The notes: generated by a model not told the origin, from the sequence alone. 53,812 nucleotides of DNA from an uncultured SAR86 cluster bacterium (GCA_902579825.1 CACHII010000007.1:1-53812); one strand, 5' to 3'; positions 1-9,890 are shown, counted from the first letter of the stretch. Program-made: numbers and translations.

Positions 1-195
1 ACTCCATTTGATGCAATTGAGAAACAATTTAATTTATCTCATGATGAAGTTGTGAAGTTAATGCGAAAACATTTGAAAACAAAGAGTTTTAATTTATGGA
101 GAAAAAGAGTCAGAGGAAGAAAAACAAAGCATTCTGAGTTGAGAGATTTTAAAGTCGGAAGACATCATTCATATGACCAAAATAAACATAAATAA
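1..195 (+). CDS. TIGR03643/DUF2805 family protein, 5' truncated by window edge
   Basis: An open frame runs from base 1 to the TAA at 193-195 and encodes the last 64 residues of a small basic protein. The pattern FDAIEKQFNLSHDEVVKLMR, followed by a K-S-F-x-x-W-R-K-R-V-x-G-R-x-T-K-H core, matches what I know of the TIGR03643 (DUF2805) family, which is about 70-90 residues long and has no established function. Only the N-terminus is missing. Its 3' end overlaps the next gene by 23 bases in another frame, which suggests translational coupling. Family assignment is from memory of the conserved core and is fairly confident; function is unknown. Confidence 0.75.
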   Translation, partial: TPFDAIEKQFNLSHDEVVKLMRKHLKTKSFNLWRKRVRGRKTKHSELRDFKVGRHHSYDQNKHK

Positions 196-475
196 AGATC
201 AAATTAAGTTTGAAAATTTACATAAATCTTTTTTTAGCGATATTAAAAATACATCTTTTTTAATATCAAGTGATAGTGTTGTCATTCAAGCTGATTCAAA
301 AAATAATTCTGATCCTGCATCAGTTGTATTAAGTTTTAAAGATGATAACTATCTAATATATTTTTGGGATGGATATTCCCTAGCAGAAAAAACTACCGTA
401 AAGAGCTACGAAAATGCATTAGTAGTATTTAAAAAATTCGCAAAAAAACTAGCAAAAAGTCTAAGAAGATATTGA
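173..475 (+). CDS. hypothetical protein, 100 aa
   Basis: A 100-residue cytoplasmic protein that I do not recognise. It has no signal peptide or membrane segment. The middle reads as alternating strands (SVVLSFKDDNYLIYFWDG), and the C-terminus is a lysine/arginine-rich helix ending in KKLAKSLRRY. It starts inside the end of the upstream DUF2805 gene with a 23-base overlap, so the two are probably co-transcribed and coupled. It ends just before the hairpin at 481-498. The start ATG at 173 has no clear Shine-Dalgarno, which fits re-initiation after the upstream stop. No function can be assigned. Confidence 0.6.
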   Translation: MTKININKDQIKFENLHKSFFSDIKNTSFLISSDSVVIQADSKNNSDPASVVLSFKDDNYLIYFWDGYSLAEKTTVKSYENALVVFKKFAKKLAKSLRRY

Positions 476-498
476 AAAAATGCGGCCGAGAGGCCGCA
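474..498 (-). terminator. intrinsic terminator for the minus-strand lipoprotein gene
   Basis: A perfect 7-bp GC-rich stem (TGCGGCC 481-487, GGCCGCA 492-498) with a GAGA tetraloop. The A-run at 475-480 becomes a U-tract on the minus strand, so it terminates the gene ending at 525. It may also slow transcripts arriving from the plus-strand genes on its left. Confidence 0.75.
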
Positions 499-524
499 TA
501 TGATTATAAAAAGTGTGAAAGGTT

Positions 525-2423
525 TTAGTAACTATCATCACTATCATTGCTACCTGCAACATAATGAGATTTTGGTTTGAATTTAGTATCGCTGCTGGCA
601 GATTCTGCTCCGTGATAACCCTGATCACCTGGCATATAAAATGTCAGGCCAGGATATTCACTAAAAGCATGAGAATGCTCAGAACCACCTTGCGAGGTGA
701 GATATACCTTATAGGTAAATCCTGAGGCTCCTTTAAAAGGTCCTGTGGATACTGTACCTTTTACCTGCAATGCGCCAGAATTATTTTCTACATCAATAAG
801 ATTTTGATCAAACTGAGTAACTTTAACTATTTTACTATTAGAATACATTCCACTATGGAACTGGCAATGTGGGTAAATCGTGTCAGGTGTATTGGAGTTA
901 ACGGTAAGAGTTAGAGTATCTTTGTTCCAACCCTCCATTGCACCAATGTCATTGCTGCTATCCATGTCATTATTTTCAGTGGACATCAAAAAGGGATGAC
1001 TTGAAGTAACTGATGAGGTAGCTTCAAACTTAATTATATCTCCTTCTCTAACATAAATTATAAACTCAGTATCTTTTGCATTTACGTTATCAACAATGTA
1101 ATTAGTAATTCCATTATTGGATAATGAATAAGTTGTGGTATTCATATCTTCCTCATTATCAGTGATTGCACCACCGTTCCATGATGTGTTTTCGTTAATC
1201 CAATTTATAGTGTTAAAGACTAATTTATCTATTTCATCTGTGTTAGCAGTATCGTTCATTACAGATTGCATCAAAGCTTTAAGCTCAGACATACCAGCTT
1301 TTGCAAAATGCGAGTGGGAATTAGAGGAGTTTGCATTTATTTTTTGCATATAAGCTGATATGCCAGCTGAAAGATCTACCAATTGATCACTGGAAGGAGA
1401 GAAATCAGTATCTAAGTTTGTTAGCAAATTTTTTATGAAAGTTGTATCACCTAGACTTGTTTCTGTGCCTGACCTTGTATAAATTGCATTAGCAATTTTA
1501 TTAGCTGCACTGTCACCACTGAAGGTATGAATGCCTTTGACAACTTCATGTAAAACTAAAAGTTGGGTATTTACAACAGCTGCTTTATTACTTGTAGCTG
1601 AACCGAGACTATCAAAAGGATTATCAAATCTAATCATAAAGCTAGAATCCAGACCAAGCTTCTGTTTAAAGGTGTCATAGTCAGTGCTTCCACCACTATC
1701 ATATTCATTCATAAGTGTACTTAAGGGTGAAACGACAAAATTTTGGCTTGTAACAGGTTGACCCAGCGCAAGACTGTTATCATCGTTAAATTGAAGATTT
1801 GTAACAGGGTCAAATCCACCTTCACCACGAAGAACACCAGTAGTGCCTGAGTCAACTGTTATTGAGAAGGAACCGTCTTGTGCGGTAGTAGCCGTATACT
1901 GTGCCCCTGTGCAAGTTCCAGCAGTTGCTTCGATACATACTGTGGCGCCTTGAATGGGACCAGCTCCTATATACGTACCATCATATCCTTCAGTAGTTAC
2001 ATCATCAGAAGTGTCATTCGTGACAGTAACTGTAAAATCTTTGGAATCATTTAATGATCCATCTGACACCGAAGCCATTAAATCGTAAACATTATTTCCG
2101 TCAGCATCCGATGGTGATTCAAAATCCGGTGCTGTGTTAAAAGTGACTACTCCTGACGTAGAGACGGTAAATAAAGATGCATCGCTACCTCCTATTGTGA
2201 AAGTTAGAGCATCACCATCAGCATCAGTAGCAGTAATTGTGAATGCAGACGTTTGATTTTCAACAGCTGAATAGCTTGTTGTTGAGTTAGTAATTGTTGG
2301 CGCATTGTTAGCTGGTGGGGCAGGTGGTTGATAATCACTGCCTCCGCCACCACCTCCACCACCGCCACATGAGACGACAACGAAAGATATAGCTAACAGA
2401 ATTACCCTGTTAAAAGTACTCAT
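525..2423 (-). CDS. outer-membrane lipoprotein with cadherin-like and cupredoxin-like regions
   Basis: A 632-residue secreted protein. The N-terminus is a lipoprotein signal ending in VVVSC, followed by nine glycines and a Pro-rich linker. Residues about 40-135 form a cadherin-type repeat with acidic calcium-type motifs (ATDADGDAL, SPSDADGN). The middle is not recognised. Residues about 440-545 resemble a cupredoxin: His476 (SSHPF), then Cys520, His523 and Met526 in PHCQFHSGM. The spacing C-x2-H-x2-M is that of type-1 copper proteins such as amicyanin. The tail is rich in Gly, Ser and His. A Shine-Dalgarno AGGAGAAA lies just upstream of the ATG at 2423. It is monocistronic and convergent with the genes on its left. 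A surface copper or electron-transfer role is inference. Confidence 0.65.
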   Translation of the reverse strand: MSTFNRVILLAISFVVVSCGGGGGGGGGSDYQPPAPPANNAPTITNSTTSYSAVENQTSAFTITATDADGDALTFTIGGSDASLFTVSTSGVVTFNTAPDFESPSDADGNNVYDLMASVSDGSLNDSKDFTVTVTNDTSDDVTTEGYDGTYIGAGPIQGATVCIEATAGTCTGAQYTATTAQDGSFSITVDSGTTGVLRGEGGFDPVTNLQFNDDNSLALGQPVTSQNFVVSPLSTLMNEYDSGGSTDYDTFKQKLGLDSSFMIRFDNPFDSLGSATSNKAAVVNTQLLVLHEVVKGIHTFSGDSAANKIANAIYTRSGTETSLGDTTFIKNLLTNLDTDFSPSSDQLVDLSAGISAYMQKINANSSNSHSHFAKAGMSELKALMQSVMNDTANTDEIDKLVFNTINWINENTSWNGGAITDNEEDMNTTTYSLSNNGITNYIVDNVNAKDTEFIIYVREGDIIKFEATSSVTSSHPFLMSTENNDMDSSNDIGAMEGWNKDTLTLTVNSNTPDTIYPHCQFHSGMYSNSKIVKVTQFDQNLIDVENNSGALQVKGTVSTGPFKGASGFTYKVYLTSQGGSEHSHAFSEYPGLTFYMPGDQGYHGAESASSDTKFKPKSHYVAGSNDSDDSY

Positions 2424-2627
2424 ATTTTCTCCTATTTAGTTCGTTTGCCGGGCGTCTGTAGTGTGTAAGAATAAATTGTGTCCAATTTAGTCAAGACTAC
2501 AGCAAGGCGACTTGATGTAGTGAATATATTATATTTATTGATAATTTTGTCAAAATATTTATAAAACCATTATTTAAAGCATTTTAAGGCTATAAATTTT
2601 GTAGCTTTACTACAAATTATAAATTTT

Positions 2628-2656
2628 TTGGTTTAAAATTTAAACCAACTTATAAT
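2628..2656 (+). promoter_or_regulatory. sigma70-type promoter of the FG-GAP lipoprotein gene
   Basis: TTGGTT at 2628-2633, a 17-bp spacer, and a perfect TATAAT at 2651-2656. The start point would be near 2663, only a few bases before the ATG at 2667. This makes the upstream in-frame TTG at 2658 an unlikely start and suggests a leaderless or nearly leaderless mRNA. Confidence 0.7.
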
Positions 2657-2666
2657 TTTGTTATTC

Positions 2667-4511
2667 ATGAATAATATGATTAAAAGTTCCAGCATATTTT
2701 CTAATATTTTTATTATATTTTTTTTATATTCCTGTGGCGGGGGTGGATCTTCAGGTGTTGAGGAGGTGCAGAATAATTTAGTTTCAATCAATTTAACTGG
2801 ATTGAAGTCACCAAGTTATAGCTATGAAAATCAAACTATAAATATTTCTTCGAATATTTCTGAATGCAGCTTTAGGGTTGCTCTTAAAGATGAAGTCTTT
2901 CATAAATTACATCATGTTAATACAGAGGATAATAAAAAATTTATTTTTAGAAACCCCATATCACTAATATCGACCGAGAATTTTCAAGTAAATATTTCTA
3001 CTATTTCAAATGAAAGCTGTCCTGAAGCAGAAAGAACTTTTAATTTGCAAGTTGATAAGTATCCAACACAATACAATCTTATTCCTTCCAATATAAGTGA
3101 TACAAAAACTGACATTTATGAAGTTGAAAATATTGGTTTTGGTGGAATTATTATTACCGAAACTTACAGCGCAACAATATGTTATCCAACTCCAAATGAT
3201 TGTGTAACACATGAAAATTCATTGTTTGGACAAGATGCACATAATATGGTGCAAGGTGATTTTAATGGTGACGGTCATGAAGACTTTGCAGTAGCATGGG
3301 CATTTTTTCCTCATACAATTGAACCATCACAAAAAGTAAATGCTCCATTAAATGTTTTCTTAAATGATGGTAATGGACGGTTTGCAGAGGACTTAAATAT
3401 CTATGAAATTGGAGAGGCACCAACGCATCCATTTGCATACAGAACTATTGCAGCTGATTTTAATAATGATGGCATAGATGATATTTTCTCAGGATCAATG
3501 GGAATCCAATATAGATCTGAGGATTATAGTGAAAACTTTATCAATCCATATCCGCACTTACTATTGCTATCTAATGCTAATGGGAAGTTGGAAGATAAAT
3601 CTAATCAAATAGAAGATCAAAATAACGGCAATGGTCAATTGTGCGGTTTTGCACATGATGCAAGTGCAGGTGATCCAGACGCAGATGGCGATATAGATAT
3701 TTTTGCATGTAATATTTTAAATATTAATGACGGACAGGGTAATTTTACTACTCATGAGTATATTAATTTAGACTGGCAAAGAGAGAATCAATATGGAAAT
3801 CCAATGTCTTCAGTCATGGCAGATCTTAACAACGACTCTTTTGATGATATTGTTTTTTGGAATTTTGATAACAGATCTTTTTGGTCAAATGCAGATGAAG
3901 GATACATTCTTTTAAGTAATAACTCATCAAATATAGAAAATTGGGCACAAATATCTTTACCCGTTGGTCCATTTGGTTTTGATAAAAATAAATATAATCA
4001 TGCTGTTGCTGGAGATATTAATAATGATGGATACATAGATGTGGTTGTTGCAATAACAAGAGATCTCCCTTACTACGAGGGTGCATATGTTCAGATTCTA
4101 TTGAATAATGGTAATGGAGAGTTAGTTGATGTAACTGAATCTAGCTTTCCAGACCAACCTAGATCTGCTACTCATCATGGAGAAGGAAATATATACCTAA
4201 GAGATATGAATCTCGATGGAAGTCTTGATATTGTTCACTCAACTAGAGACTACAATAGTGGATATCATGGTTCACATATTGCAATTAACGATGGAATGGG
4301 CAACTTTACTTCTATTGAAAATTCAAAATTACCGGATAAACCAGATCCTGGATACAATAATTATGATTTTTTAATGAAAGCTTTGCCAATAAATGCTGAT
4401 AATGAAGCATGTTTAGATTTTATTTCAGTCACAGATGCAGGCTGGGAAAACAATCAAAACGAAACTAGTAATTATTTCTTTACAGTTTTAAATACAAATT
4501 GCGACTTTTAA
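2667..4511 (+). CDS. FG-GAP/VCBS-repeat outer-membrane lipoprotein
   Basis: About 614 residues. The lipoprotein signal ends in FFLYSC and is followed by GGGGSSG. The C-terminal two thirds carry repeated calcium-binding loops of the form D-x-(D/N)-x-D-G-x-x-D at residues about 197, 263, 335, 385, 450 and 513 (GDFNGDGHED, ADFNNDGIDD, GDINNDGYID). This is the signature of FG-GAP/VCBS beta-propeller blades, usually found on surface or secreted proteins that bind partners or glycans. The start was taken as ATG 2667 because the promoter -10 ends at 2656; ATG 2676 is an alternative. There is no Shine-Dalgarno. Its ligand is unknown. Confidence 0.75.
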   Translation: MNNMIKSSSIFSNIFIIFFLYSCGGGGSSGVEEVQNNLVSINLTGLKSPSYSYENQTINISSNISECSFRVALKDEVFHKLHHVNTEDNKKFIFRNPISLISTENFQVNISTISNESCPEAERTFNLQVDKYPTQYNLIPSNISDTKTDIYEVENIGFGGIIITETYSATICYPTPNDCVTHENSLFGQDAHNMVQGDFNGDGHEDFAVAWAFFPHTIEPSQKVNAPLNVFLNDGNGRFAEDLNIYEIGEAPTHPFAYRTIAADFNNDGIDDIFSGSMGIQYRSEDYSENFINPYPHLLLLSNANGKLEDKSNQIEDQNNGNGQLCGFAHDASAGDPDADGDIDIFACNILNINDGQGNFTTHEYINLDWQRENQYGNPMSSVMADLNNDSFDDIVFWNFDNRSFWSNADEGYILLSNNSSNIENWAQISLPVGPFGFDKNKYNHAVAGDINNDGYIDVVVAITRDLPYYEGAYVQILLNNGNGELVDVTESSFPDQPRSATHHGEGNIYLRDMNLDGSLDIVHSTRDYNSGYHGSHIAINDGMGNFTSIENSKLPDKPDPGYNNYDFLMKALPINADNEACLDFISVTDAGWENNQNETSNYFFTVLNTNCDF

Positions 4512-4554
4512 TTTTTCTCTAAATTTATATATCTAATTAACTATTATAATTTTC

Positions 4555-4639
4555 TGGTGCCCCATATCTGAGTCGAACAGATACTCCCGAAGGAACGCGA
4601 TTTTGAGTCGCGCGCGTCTACCAATTCCGCCAATGGGGC
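4555..4639 (-). tRNA. tRNA-Leu(CAA)
   Basis: Read on the minus strand, a class II tRNA folds with acceptor GCCCCAT/ATGGGGC, discriminator A and an encoded CCA (4555-4557). The anticodon loop CTCAAAA gives anticodon CAA, decoding UUG. A long variable arm around TTCCTTCGGGA and a T-loop TTCGACT are present. It lies between the FG-GAP lipoprotein gene and queA, on the strand opposite both. Confidence 0.95.
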
Positions 4640-4687
4640 TTGCGAAGCATTGTAGCTAAGTATTATCTATTTTAAAATCTCGGTTTC

Positions 4688-5707
4688 ATGAAAACATCTG
4701 ATTTTAACTACGATTTGCCGCAAGAGTTAATTGCTGATTATCCTCTAGCCTCAAGAAGCTCTAGCAGGCTGCTTGTCTTTTTAGACAAGATAGAACATAA
4801 ATCTTTTTTTGACTTGGCAAATTATTTTCAAGATGGTGATTTGTTGGTACTTAATAATACTTCAGTAATTCCTGCAAGGTTATACGGAAAAAAAGAATCA
4901 GGTGGCAATGTCGAGATCTTTCTAGAAAGATTAATGGAAGACAATCAAGCGCTTGTTCAGATTAAATCTGGCAACAGTCCTAAAGAAGGTACAAAAATTT
5001 ATTTAGATGATTACGAGATAGAATGTATCAGCAGAAAAGAAAATTTTTTTATCATTCAATTTAGCGACTCTCCTCTAAATATATTCAATCAAATTGGTCA
5101 TGTGCCATTGCCACCATACATTAAAAGACCAGATGAAAATTTAGACAAACAAAGGTATGCTACTATTTATGAGAATAAAAGCTTGCAAGATTCTGTAGCA
5201 GCACCAACAGCAGGCTTGCATTTTGATCAAGATCTTTTAGACAAAATTAAAGCAAAAAACATCAATATAGAAAATATCAACCTGAGTATTGGAGCAGGAA
5301 CATTTCAGCCTGTTAAATCAGAGAATATAGAGAACCATGATATTCATGAGGAGTATGTTGAAGTTAGATCACAGGTTATTGATAAAGTTAATGAGACAAA
5401 ATTAAATGGTGGAAGGGTAATTGCTATAGGCACTACAGCTGCTAGAGCACTCGAAAGTGCTTTTCTAGATGCAAAAAAAGGTGAATTCAAAGGTTTTACT
5501 AAGTTGTTTATTTATCCTGGATATAAATTTAAAGCAATTGATATGCTTGTCACAAACTTTCATTTACCAAAATCATCGCTATTAATGTTGGTTTCAGCTT
5601 TTATAGGATTTGATCAAATGAAATTGATATATGAGATAGCTATCGCAGAAAAATATCGGTTTCTATCATATGGCGATGCTATGCTTTTAAAAAAGAATGA
5701 TATTTAA
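4688..5707 (+). CDS. queA: S-adenosylmethionine:tRNA ribosyltransferase-isomerase
   Basis: 339 residues, the usual length for QueA. The enzyme transfers and isomerises the ribosyl group of SAM onto 7-aminomethyl-7-deazaguanine at position 34 of tRNAs for Asp, Asn, His and Tyr, giving epoxyqueuosine. Recognisable blocks are the N-terminal [32 protein letters not shown], the central [21 protein letters not shown], and the C-terminal [17 protein letters not shown]. It is followed by tgt with an 11-base overlap, the classic queA-tgt pair, and probably starts the operon running through secF. Confidence 0.96.
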   Translation: MKTSDFNYDLPQELIADYPLASRSSSRLLVFLDKIEHKSFFDLANYFQDGDLLVLNNTSVIPARLYGKKESGGNVEIFLERLMEDNQALVQIKSGNSPKEGTKIYLDDYEIECISRKENFFIIQFSDSPLNIFNQIGHVPLPPYIKRPDENLDKQRYATIYENKSLQDSVAAPTAGLHFDQDLLDKIKAKNINIENINLSIGAGTFQPVKSENIENHDIHEEYVEVRSQVIDKVNETKLNGGRVIAIGTTAARALESAFLDAKKGEFKGFTKLFIYPGYKFKAIDMLVTNFHLPKSSLLMLVSAFIGFDQMKLIYEIAIAEKYRFLSYGDAMLLKKNDI

Positions 5708-6812
5708 AATTAACAATACTTCAGAAAATGCTCGAGAAGCAGAAATCCATACTGCAAGAGGAGTAATTCAAACTCCTGCTTTTATGCCTGTTGGTACAAA
5801 TGGGACTGTAAAAGGACTTACGATCGATGACTTGAATGAAACATATTCACAAATAATCCTTGGCAATACTTTTCACTTAATGTTAAGGCCTGGTGACAAG
5901 TTGATCAAAAAATTAGGTGGATTACATAAGTTTATTAATTGGGATAAACCTATTCTAACTGACTCAGGTGGATTTCAAGTATGGAGCCTTGGAGAGTTAA
6001 ATAAAATTTCCGAGGAGGGTGTTAAATTTAGTTCTCCATATGATGGAAAAAAAATATTTATGACTCCTGAAGATTCGATGATGATTCAAGAGAATCTTGG
6101 TTCTGACATTGTGATGGCATTTGACGAATGTACAGATTATCCCTCAACTTATGATGAAGCAAAAAAATCTATGGAGCTTTCAATGAGATGGGCTAAACGA
6201 TGTAAAGAAGCTCATAAATCAAAATCTGCATTATTTGGAATCGTTCAAGGTGGGATGTATACGGATTTAAGAAAAGAGTCGTTAAATAGATTGATAGATA
6301 TAGACTTTGATGGCGTTGCTCTTGGTGGATTAAGTGTAGGTGAATCAAAACAAGAAAAAACTCAAATATTAGAATTCATGTCAGACAAATTACCCGATGA
6401 TAAGCCTAGATATCTTATGGGTGTTGGGACGCCGGAGGATATTGTCGAAGCAGTTAGGTATGGAATCGATATGTTTGATTGTGTTCTACCGACCAGAAAT
6501 GCCAGAAATGGGCAATTATTTACTTCGGAAGGCGTTATTAATATTAGAAATGCTGAATATAAAAATAGTGATGACCCTATTGATATAAATTGTGACTCTA
6601 AAGTTTCTCAAAACTATAGCAGGGCATACCTTAATCATCTTCAAAGAACCAACGAAATGCTTGGCTCAATGTTAGCCACTTATCACAATATTTTTTATTA
6701 TCAATCCTTAATGAAAGAGATAAGGGACTCAATAAAAGATAATTTATTCGCGAAGTTCGTAAAAGACTTTTATAATAAACGAAATTTGGATATGCCCGAG
6801 GGGCCATTATAG
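5697..6812 (+). CDS. tgt: tRNA-guanine transglycosylase, zinc site incomplete
   Basis: 371 residues, about the length of E. coli Tgt (375). It exchanges guanine 34 of queuosine tRNAs for the preQ1 base. Catalytic blocks are intact: [23 protein letters not shown] and [15 protein letters not shown] with the aspartates used for base exchange. The zinc site is unusual. In E. coli it is Cys302, Cys304, Cys307 and His333. Here the aligned residues are Cys299, Ser301, Ser304 and His330 (NCDSKVSQ), so two of three cysteines are serine. The gene overlaps queA by 11 bases and is followed 9 bases later by yajC. Identity is certain; the metal state is in question. Confidence 0.95.
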   Translation: MIFKINNTSENAREAEIHTARGVIQTPAFMPVGTNGTVKGLTIDDLNETYSQIILGNTFHLMLRPGDKLIKKLGGLHKFINWDKPILTDSGGFQVWSLGELNKISEEGVKFSSPYDGKKIFMTPEDSMMIQENLGSDIVMAFDECTDYPSTYDEAKKSMELSMRWAKRCKEAHKSKSALFGIVQGGMYTDLRKESLNRLIDIDFDGVALGGLSVGESKQEKTQILEFMSDKLPDDKPRYLMGVGTPEDIVEAVRYGIDMFDCVLPTRNARNGQLFTSEGVINIRNAEYKNSDDPIDINCDSKVSQNYSRAYLNHLQRTNEMLGSMLATYHNIFYYQSLMKEIRDSIKDNLFAKFVKDFYNKRNLDMPEGPL

Positions 6813-6821
6813 GAATTTATT

Positions 6822-7118
6822 ATGGAAGGTTCTCAATCAGCATTGTTATCACCTTTGCTATTTTTAGGTTTTTTATTGCTATTTATGTATATAGTCATAA
6901 TAAGACCACAAAATAAAAGAAATAAAGAGATAAATGAAATGCTTTCAAAGTTAGAAGTTGGAACAGAAGTTATTGCTGCTAGCGGAATAATTGGAAAGGT
7001 AAAAGCAATTAAAGGTGAATATATATCTATAGAAGTTAGTGAAAATGTTGTTTTCAAACTTCAAAGATCTGCGATAGCAAATATTCTTCCAAAAGGGACT
7101 ATTGCATCCATAAACTAA
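6822..7118 (+). CDS. yajC: Sec translocon accessory subunit YajC
   Basis: A 98-residue single-pass inner-membrane protein. One hydrophobic segment lies at residues about 10-30 and is followed directly by the family signature IIRPQNKRNKE. A small soluble domain follows (LEVGTEVIAASGIIGKV) of the YajC type. It associates with SecD and SecF and helps SecYEG-driven export. It sits between tgt and secD, the standard order, and is followed by secD after one base, so it is translated from the same polycistronic mRNA. Confidence 0.95.
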   Translation: MEGSQSALLSPLLFLGFLLLFMYIVIIRPQNKRNKEINEMLSKLEVGTEVIAASGIIGKVKAIKGEYISIEVSENVVFKLQRSAIANILPKGTIASIN

Positions 7119-7119
7119 A

Positions 7120-8976
7120 GTGAACAAATTTTCTATATATCAATATTTAATAATTTTTGTCGTATTGGCGATAGGTTCTTTTTACGCTTTACCTAATTTA
7201 TATCCTACACAACCGTCAATACAGGTAGCTTACACAGATACAGCAAAATCAGCAGATCAAGGGTTGTTGGTTGAATTAGAGGAAATACTTGATAGCTCAA
7301 ATACTGTCTACGAGGATATGTTTTTGAGAGAGAACAAAATTGTCATTAAATTTAATGATGTTGATACCCAGCTTAGCTCAAAAACAGTTTTACAAAATGC
7401 TCTTTTAGATAAAGTTATTATTGCTCTTTTTTTAGAGCCCTCAACACCTCAATGGTTGAAAGTCATGGGGGCAAACCCTGTAAAACTTGGTTTGGATTTA
7501 TCAGGAGGCGTGCACTTTTTATTAGAAGTTGACATTGAAACTGCTCAGCAGGGACGACTCGAGCTTTTATTAGACACATATAGAAAATCTTTTGCTGAAG
7601 ACAGGATTAAGTTTAATGAATCTTACATAGAGGACTTAGTTTTATTTTTTGAATTTAGCGACAAAGATAGTTACAACAAAGCTTTAAAAAAATACCGTGA
7701 CGAAAGTTTGGGCATTAATGGCGTTCAATACGTTATTACTGAAAGGCCCAGTTCAAATCAGCTGTTGCTTGAATATTCAGATATTGCCTTAAGAGAAATA
7801 AGAGATTATGCAGTCGGACAGAATTTAATTACTCTGAGGAATAGGGTAAATGAGCTCGGTGTCTCAGAACCTGTTGTACAAAGACAAGGCACTAATAGAA
7901 TCGTTGTTCAGCTTCCCGGAGTTCAAGATCCCACAGCTGCTAAAAAGATTATTGGTAAGACAGCTAATCTTGAATTTAGGATGGAAGCAAATGCTAGAAC
8001 ATCGCCATTAAGAAAGGAAGAATTTAATTTTAAAGAAAATGATTTTCAAACAGCTTTTCTAGAGAAAGCGGTTATTGTTTCGGGAGATAAAGTTACAAAT
8101 GCAAGTACGGGTTTTGATGAAAGTGGATTTGCTCAGGTAAACATTACACTTGATATGCAAGGTGGCAGAGCTATGCAAAAGGCAACTTCTGGAAATGTTG
8201 GTAGAAGGCTAGGTGTTTTATTTGTTGAGCAAAAAACAAAATCAGAATTAGTTACTAATTCCTTAGGAGAATCAGTCATTGAACAAACAACATATATAGA
8301 AAAAAATATTATTAGTTTGGCTACTATTCAAAATGTGCTTGAAACCAACTTTAGAATTACTGGAGTCGGAACGCCAGCAGAAGCGAGTGAACTAGCATTG
8401 CTTTTGAGGGCAGGAGCCCTTGCTGCACCAATGAAATTTGTTGAAGAGAGGACTGTTGGACCTAGCCTTGGTAAAGAAAACATTGAGTTAGGTATGAAAT
8501 CTATATTGATAGGCTTTGCATTAGTTGTTTTATTTATGGCTGTTTACTATAAGGTGTTTGGCATAGCAGCAAATATTTCATTAATAATAAATCTTGTCTT
8601 AATCACAGGAATAATGTCATTGCTGGGAGCATCACTTACATTGCCTGGGATGGCAGGTATTGTGCTTACCGTAGGTATGGCAGTAGATGCCAATGTTCTA
8701 ATCTTTTCAAGAATTAGAGAGGAATTAAAAGAAAAAGATCCTCAAACAGCAATTAGAGATGGTTTTTCAAGAGCATTTGTAACAATATTTGATGCAAACG
8801 TAACAACCTTAATCGCAGCATTAATTTTATATATCATTGGAACAGGACCGGTAAAAGGTTTTGCGATTACATTGTCGATCGGAATAGTCACTTCAATGTT
8901 TACAGCGATTATGTGTACAAGAGCAATAGTAAATTTAGTATTCGGAAATAAAAATATTAAGGTTTTACCAATATAA
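7120..8976 (+). CDS. secD: protein translocase subunit SecD
   Basis: 618 residues, close to E. coli SecD (615), starting with GTG. An N-terminal membrane helix is followed by the periplasmic P1 region with the conserved GLDLSGGVHFLLEVD block (residues about 124-138), then NELGVSEPVVQRQG and VQLPGVQDP, and a C-terminal bundle of about five helices carrying GMAVDANVLIFSRIREEL. It acts with SecF in proton-motive-force-dependent late translocation. It overlaps secF by one base (TAATG). Nothing in it looks unusual. Confidence 0.97.
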   Translation: MNKFSIYQYLIIFVVLAIGSFYALPNLYPTQPSIQVAYTDTAKSADQGLLVELEEILDSSNTVYEDMFLRENKIVIKFNDVDTQLSSKTVLQNALLDKVIIALFLEPSTPQWLKVMGANPVKLGLDLSGGVHFLLEVDIETAQQGRLELLLDTYRKSFAEDRIKFNESYIEDLVLFFEFSDKDSYNKALKKYRDESLGINGVQYVITERPSSNQLLLEYSDIALREIRDYAVGQNLITLRNRVNELGVSEPVVQRQGTNRIVVQLPGVQDPTAAKKIIGKTANLEFRMEANARTSPLRKEEFNFKENDFQTAFLEKAVIVSGDKVTNASTGFDESGFAQVNITLDMQGGRAMQKATSGNVGRRLGVLFVEQKTKSELVTNSLGESVIEQTTYIEKNIISLATIQNVLETNFRITGVGTPAEASELALLLRAGALAAPMKFVEERTVGPSLGKENIELGMKSILIGFALVVLFMAVYYKVFGIAANISLIINLVLITGIMSLLGASLTLPGMAGIVLTVGMAVDANVLIFSRIREELKEKDPQTAIRDGFSRAFVTIFDANVTTLIAALILYIIGTGPVKGFAITLSIGIVTSMFTAIMCTRAIVNLVFGNKNIKVLPI

Positions 8977-9890
8977 TGAATACTAAATTTAAATTCATGA
9001 AATATCGAAAGATAGCAGGAATTATTTCTATCACGTTATTTGTTATTTCAGTCGCTTCACTCTTTTTTAGAGGCCTTAGTCTTGGCCTTGATTTCAGTGG
9101 TGGAACACTATTAGAAGTATCATATGAAACTCCAATATCTTTAGAGGAGGTAAGAAGCTCTCTAGAATCAAATGGATACGCCGATTCACAAGTTGTTAAT
9201 TTTGGAACAAATTTAGATGTTCTAATTAAGGTTGCTGATCAAAGTGGCAATAGTTCTGTTGGGGAAGATATTTTTAATATTCTAAGAAGTCAGGAAATTC
9301 CAATTGAGTTAAAAAGAGTTGAATTTGTTGGTCCACAAGTTGGTGATGAACTTCGTGATCAAGGCGGTTTAGGAATGCTTATAGCGTTATTTATGATACT
9401 TATTTATGTAGCTTTTAGATTCCAATATAAATTTGCATTAGGAGCGGTCACTGCATTAGGACACGATGTTGTAATTATTCTTGGACTTTTTTCTATCTTT
9501 AGTTGGGATTTTGATCTGACTGTTCTTGCAGCATTGCTTGCAGTCATTGGCTATTCTTTAAATGACACTATCGTTGTATCAGATAGAATTAGAGAAAATT
9601 TTAGAACCAAGAGAGTGTTAGAACCAATTGATATGGTAGATCTATCTTTAAATCAAACCTTAGGAAGAACAATTGTTACATCCTTGACAACATTATTAGT
9701 ATTGTTTGCACTTTTTATTTTTGGTGGCGAGCTTATAAGAGGATTTAGTTTAGCTCTAATCATAGGTGTATTAATAGGAACCTATTCATCAATATATGTA
9801 GTTGCAAATATGCTTATGTCTTTAACATTAACTCAAGATGACTTAGCTGTACCTGAACCAGAAGGTGCAGACTTTGATGGAATGCCTTAA
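8976..9890 (+). CDS. secF: protein translocase subunit SecF
   Basis: 304 residues. It has the SecF signature GLSLGLDFSGGTLLEV after the first membrane helix, a small periplasmic domain, and a C-terminal membrane bundle with ALLAVIGYSLNDTIVVSDRIREN. It partners SecD, whose stop overlaps its start by one base. The tail ends PEPEGADFDGMP, a short acidic extension. It is the last gene of the queA-secF operon and is convergent with the suhB-like gene, overlapping its 3' end by four bases. No separate terminator is visible. Confidence 0.97.
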   Translation: MNTKFKFMKYRKIAGIISITLFVISVASLFFRGLSLGLDFSGGTLLEVSYETPISLEEVRSSLESNGYADSQVVNFGTNLDVLIKVADQSGNSSVGEDIFNILRSQEIPIELKRVEFVGPQVGDELRDQGGLGMLIALFMILIYVAFRFQYKFALGAVTALGHDVVIILGLFSIFSWDFDLTVLAALLAVIGYSLNDTIVVSDRIRENFRTKRVLEPIDMVDLSLNQTLGRTIVTSLTTLLVLFALFIFGGELIRGFSLALIIGVLIGTYSSIYVVANMLMSLTLTQDDLAVPEPEGADFDGMP

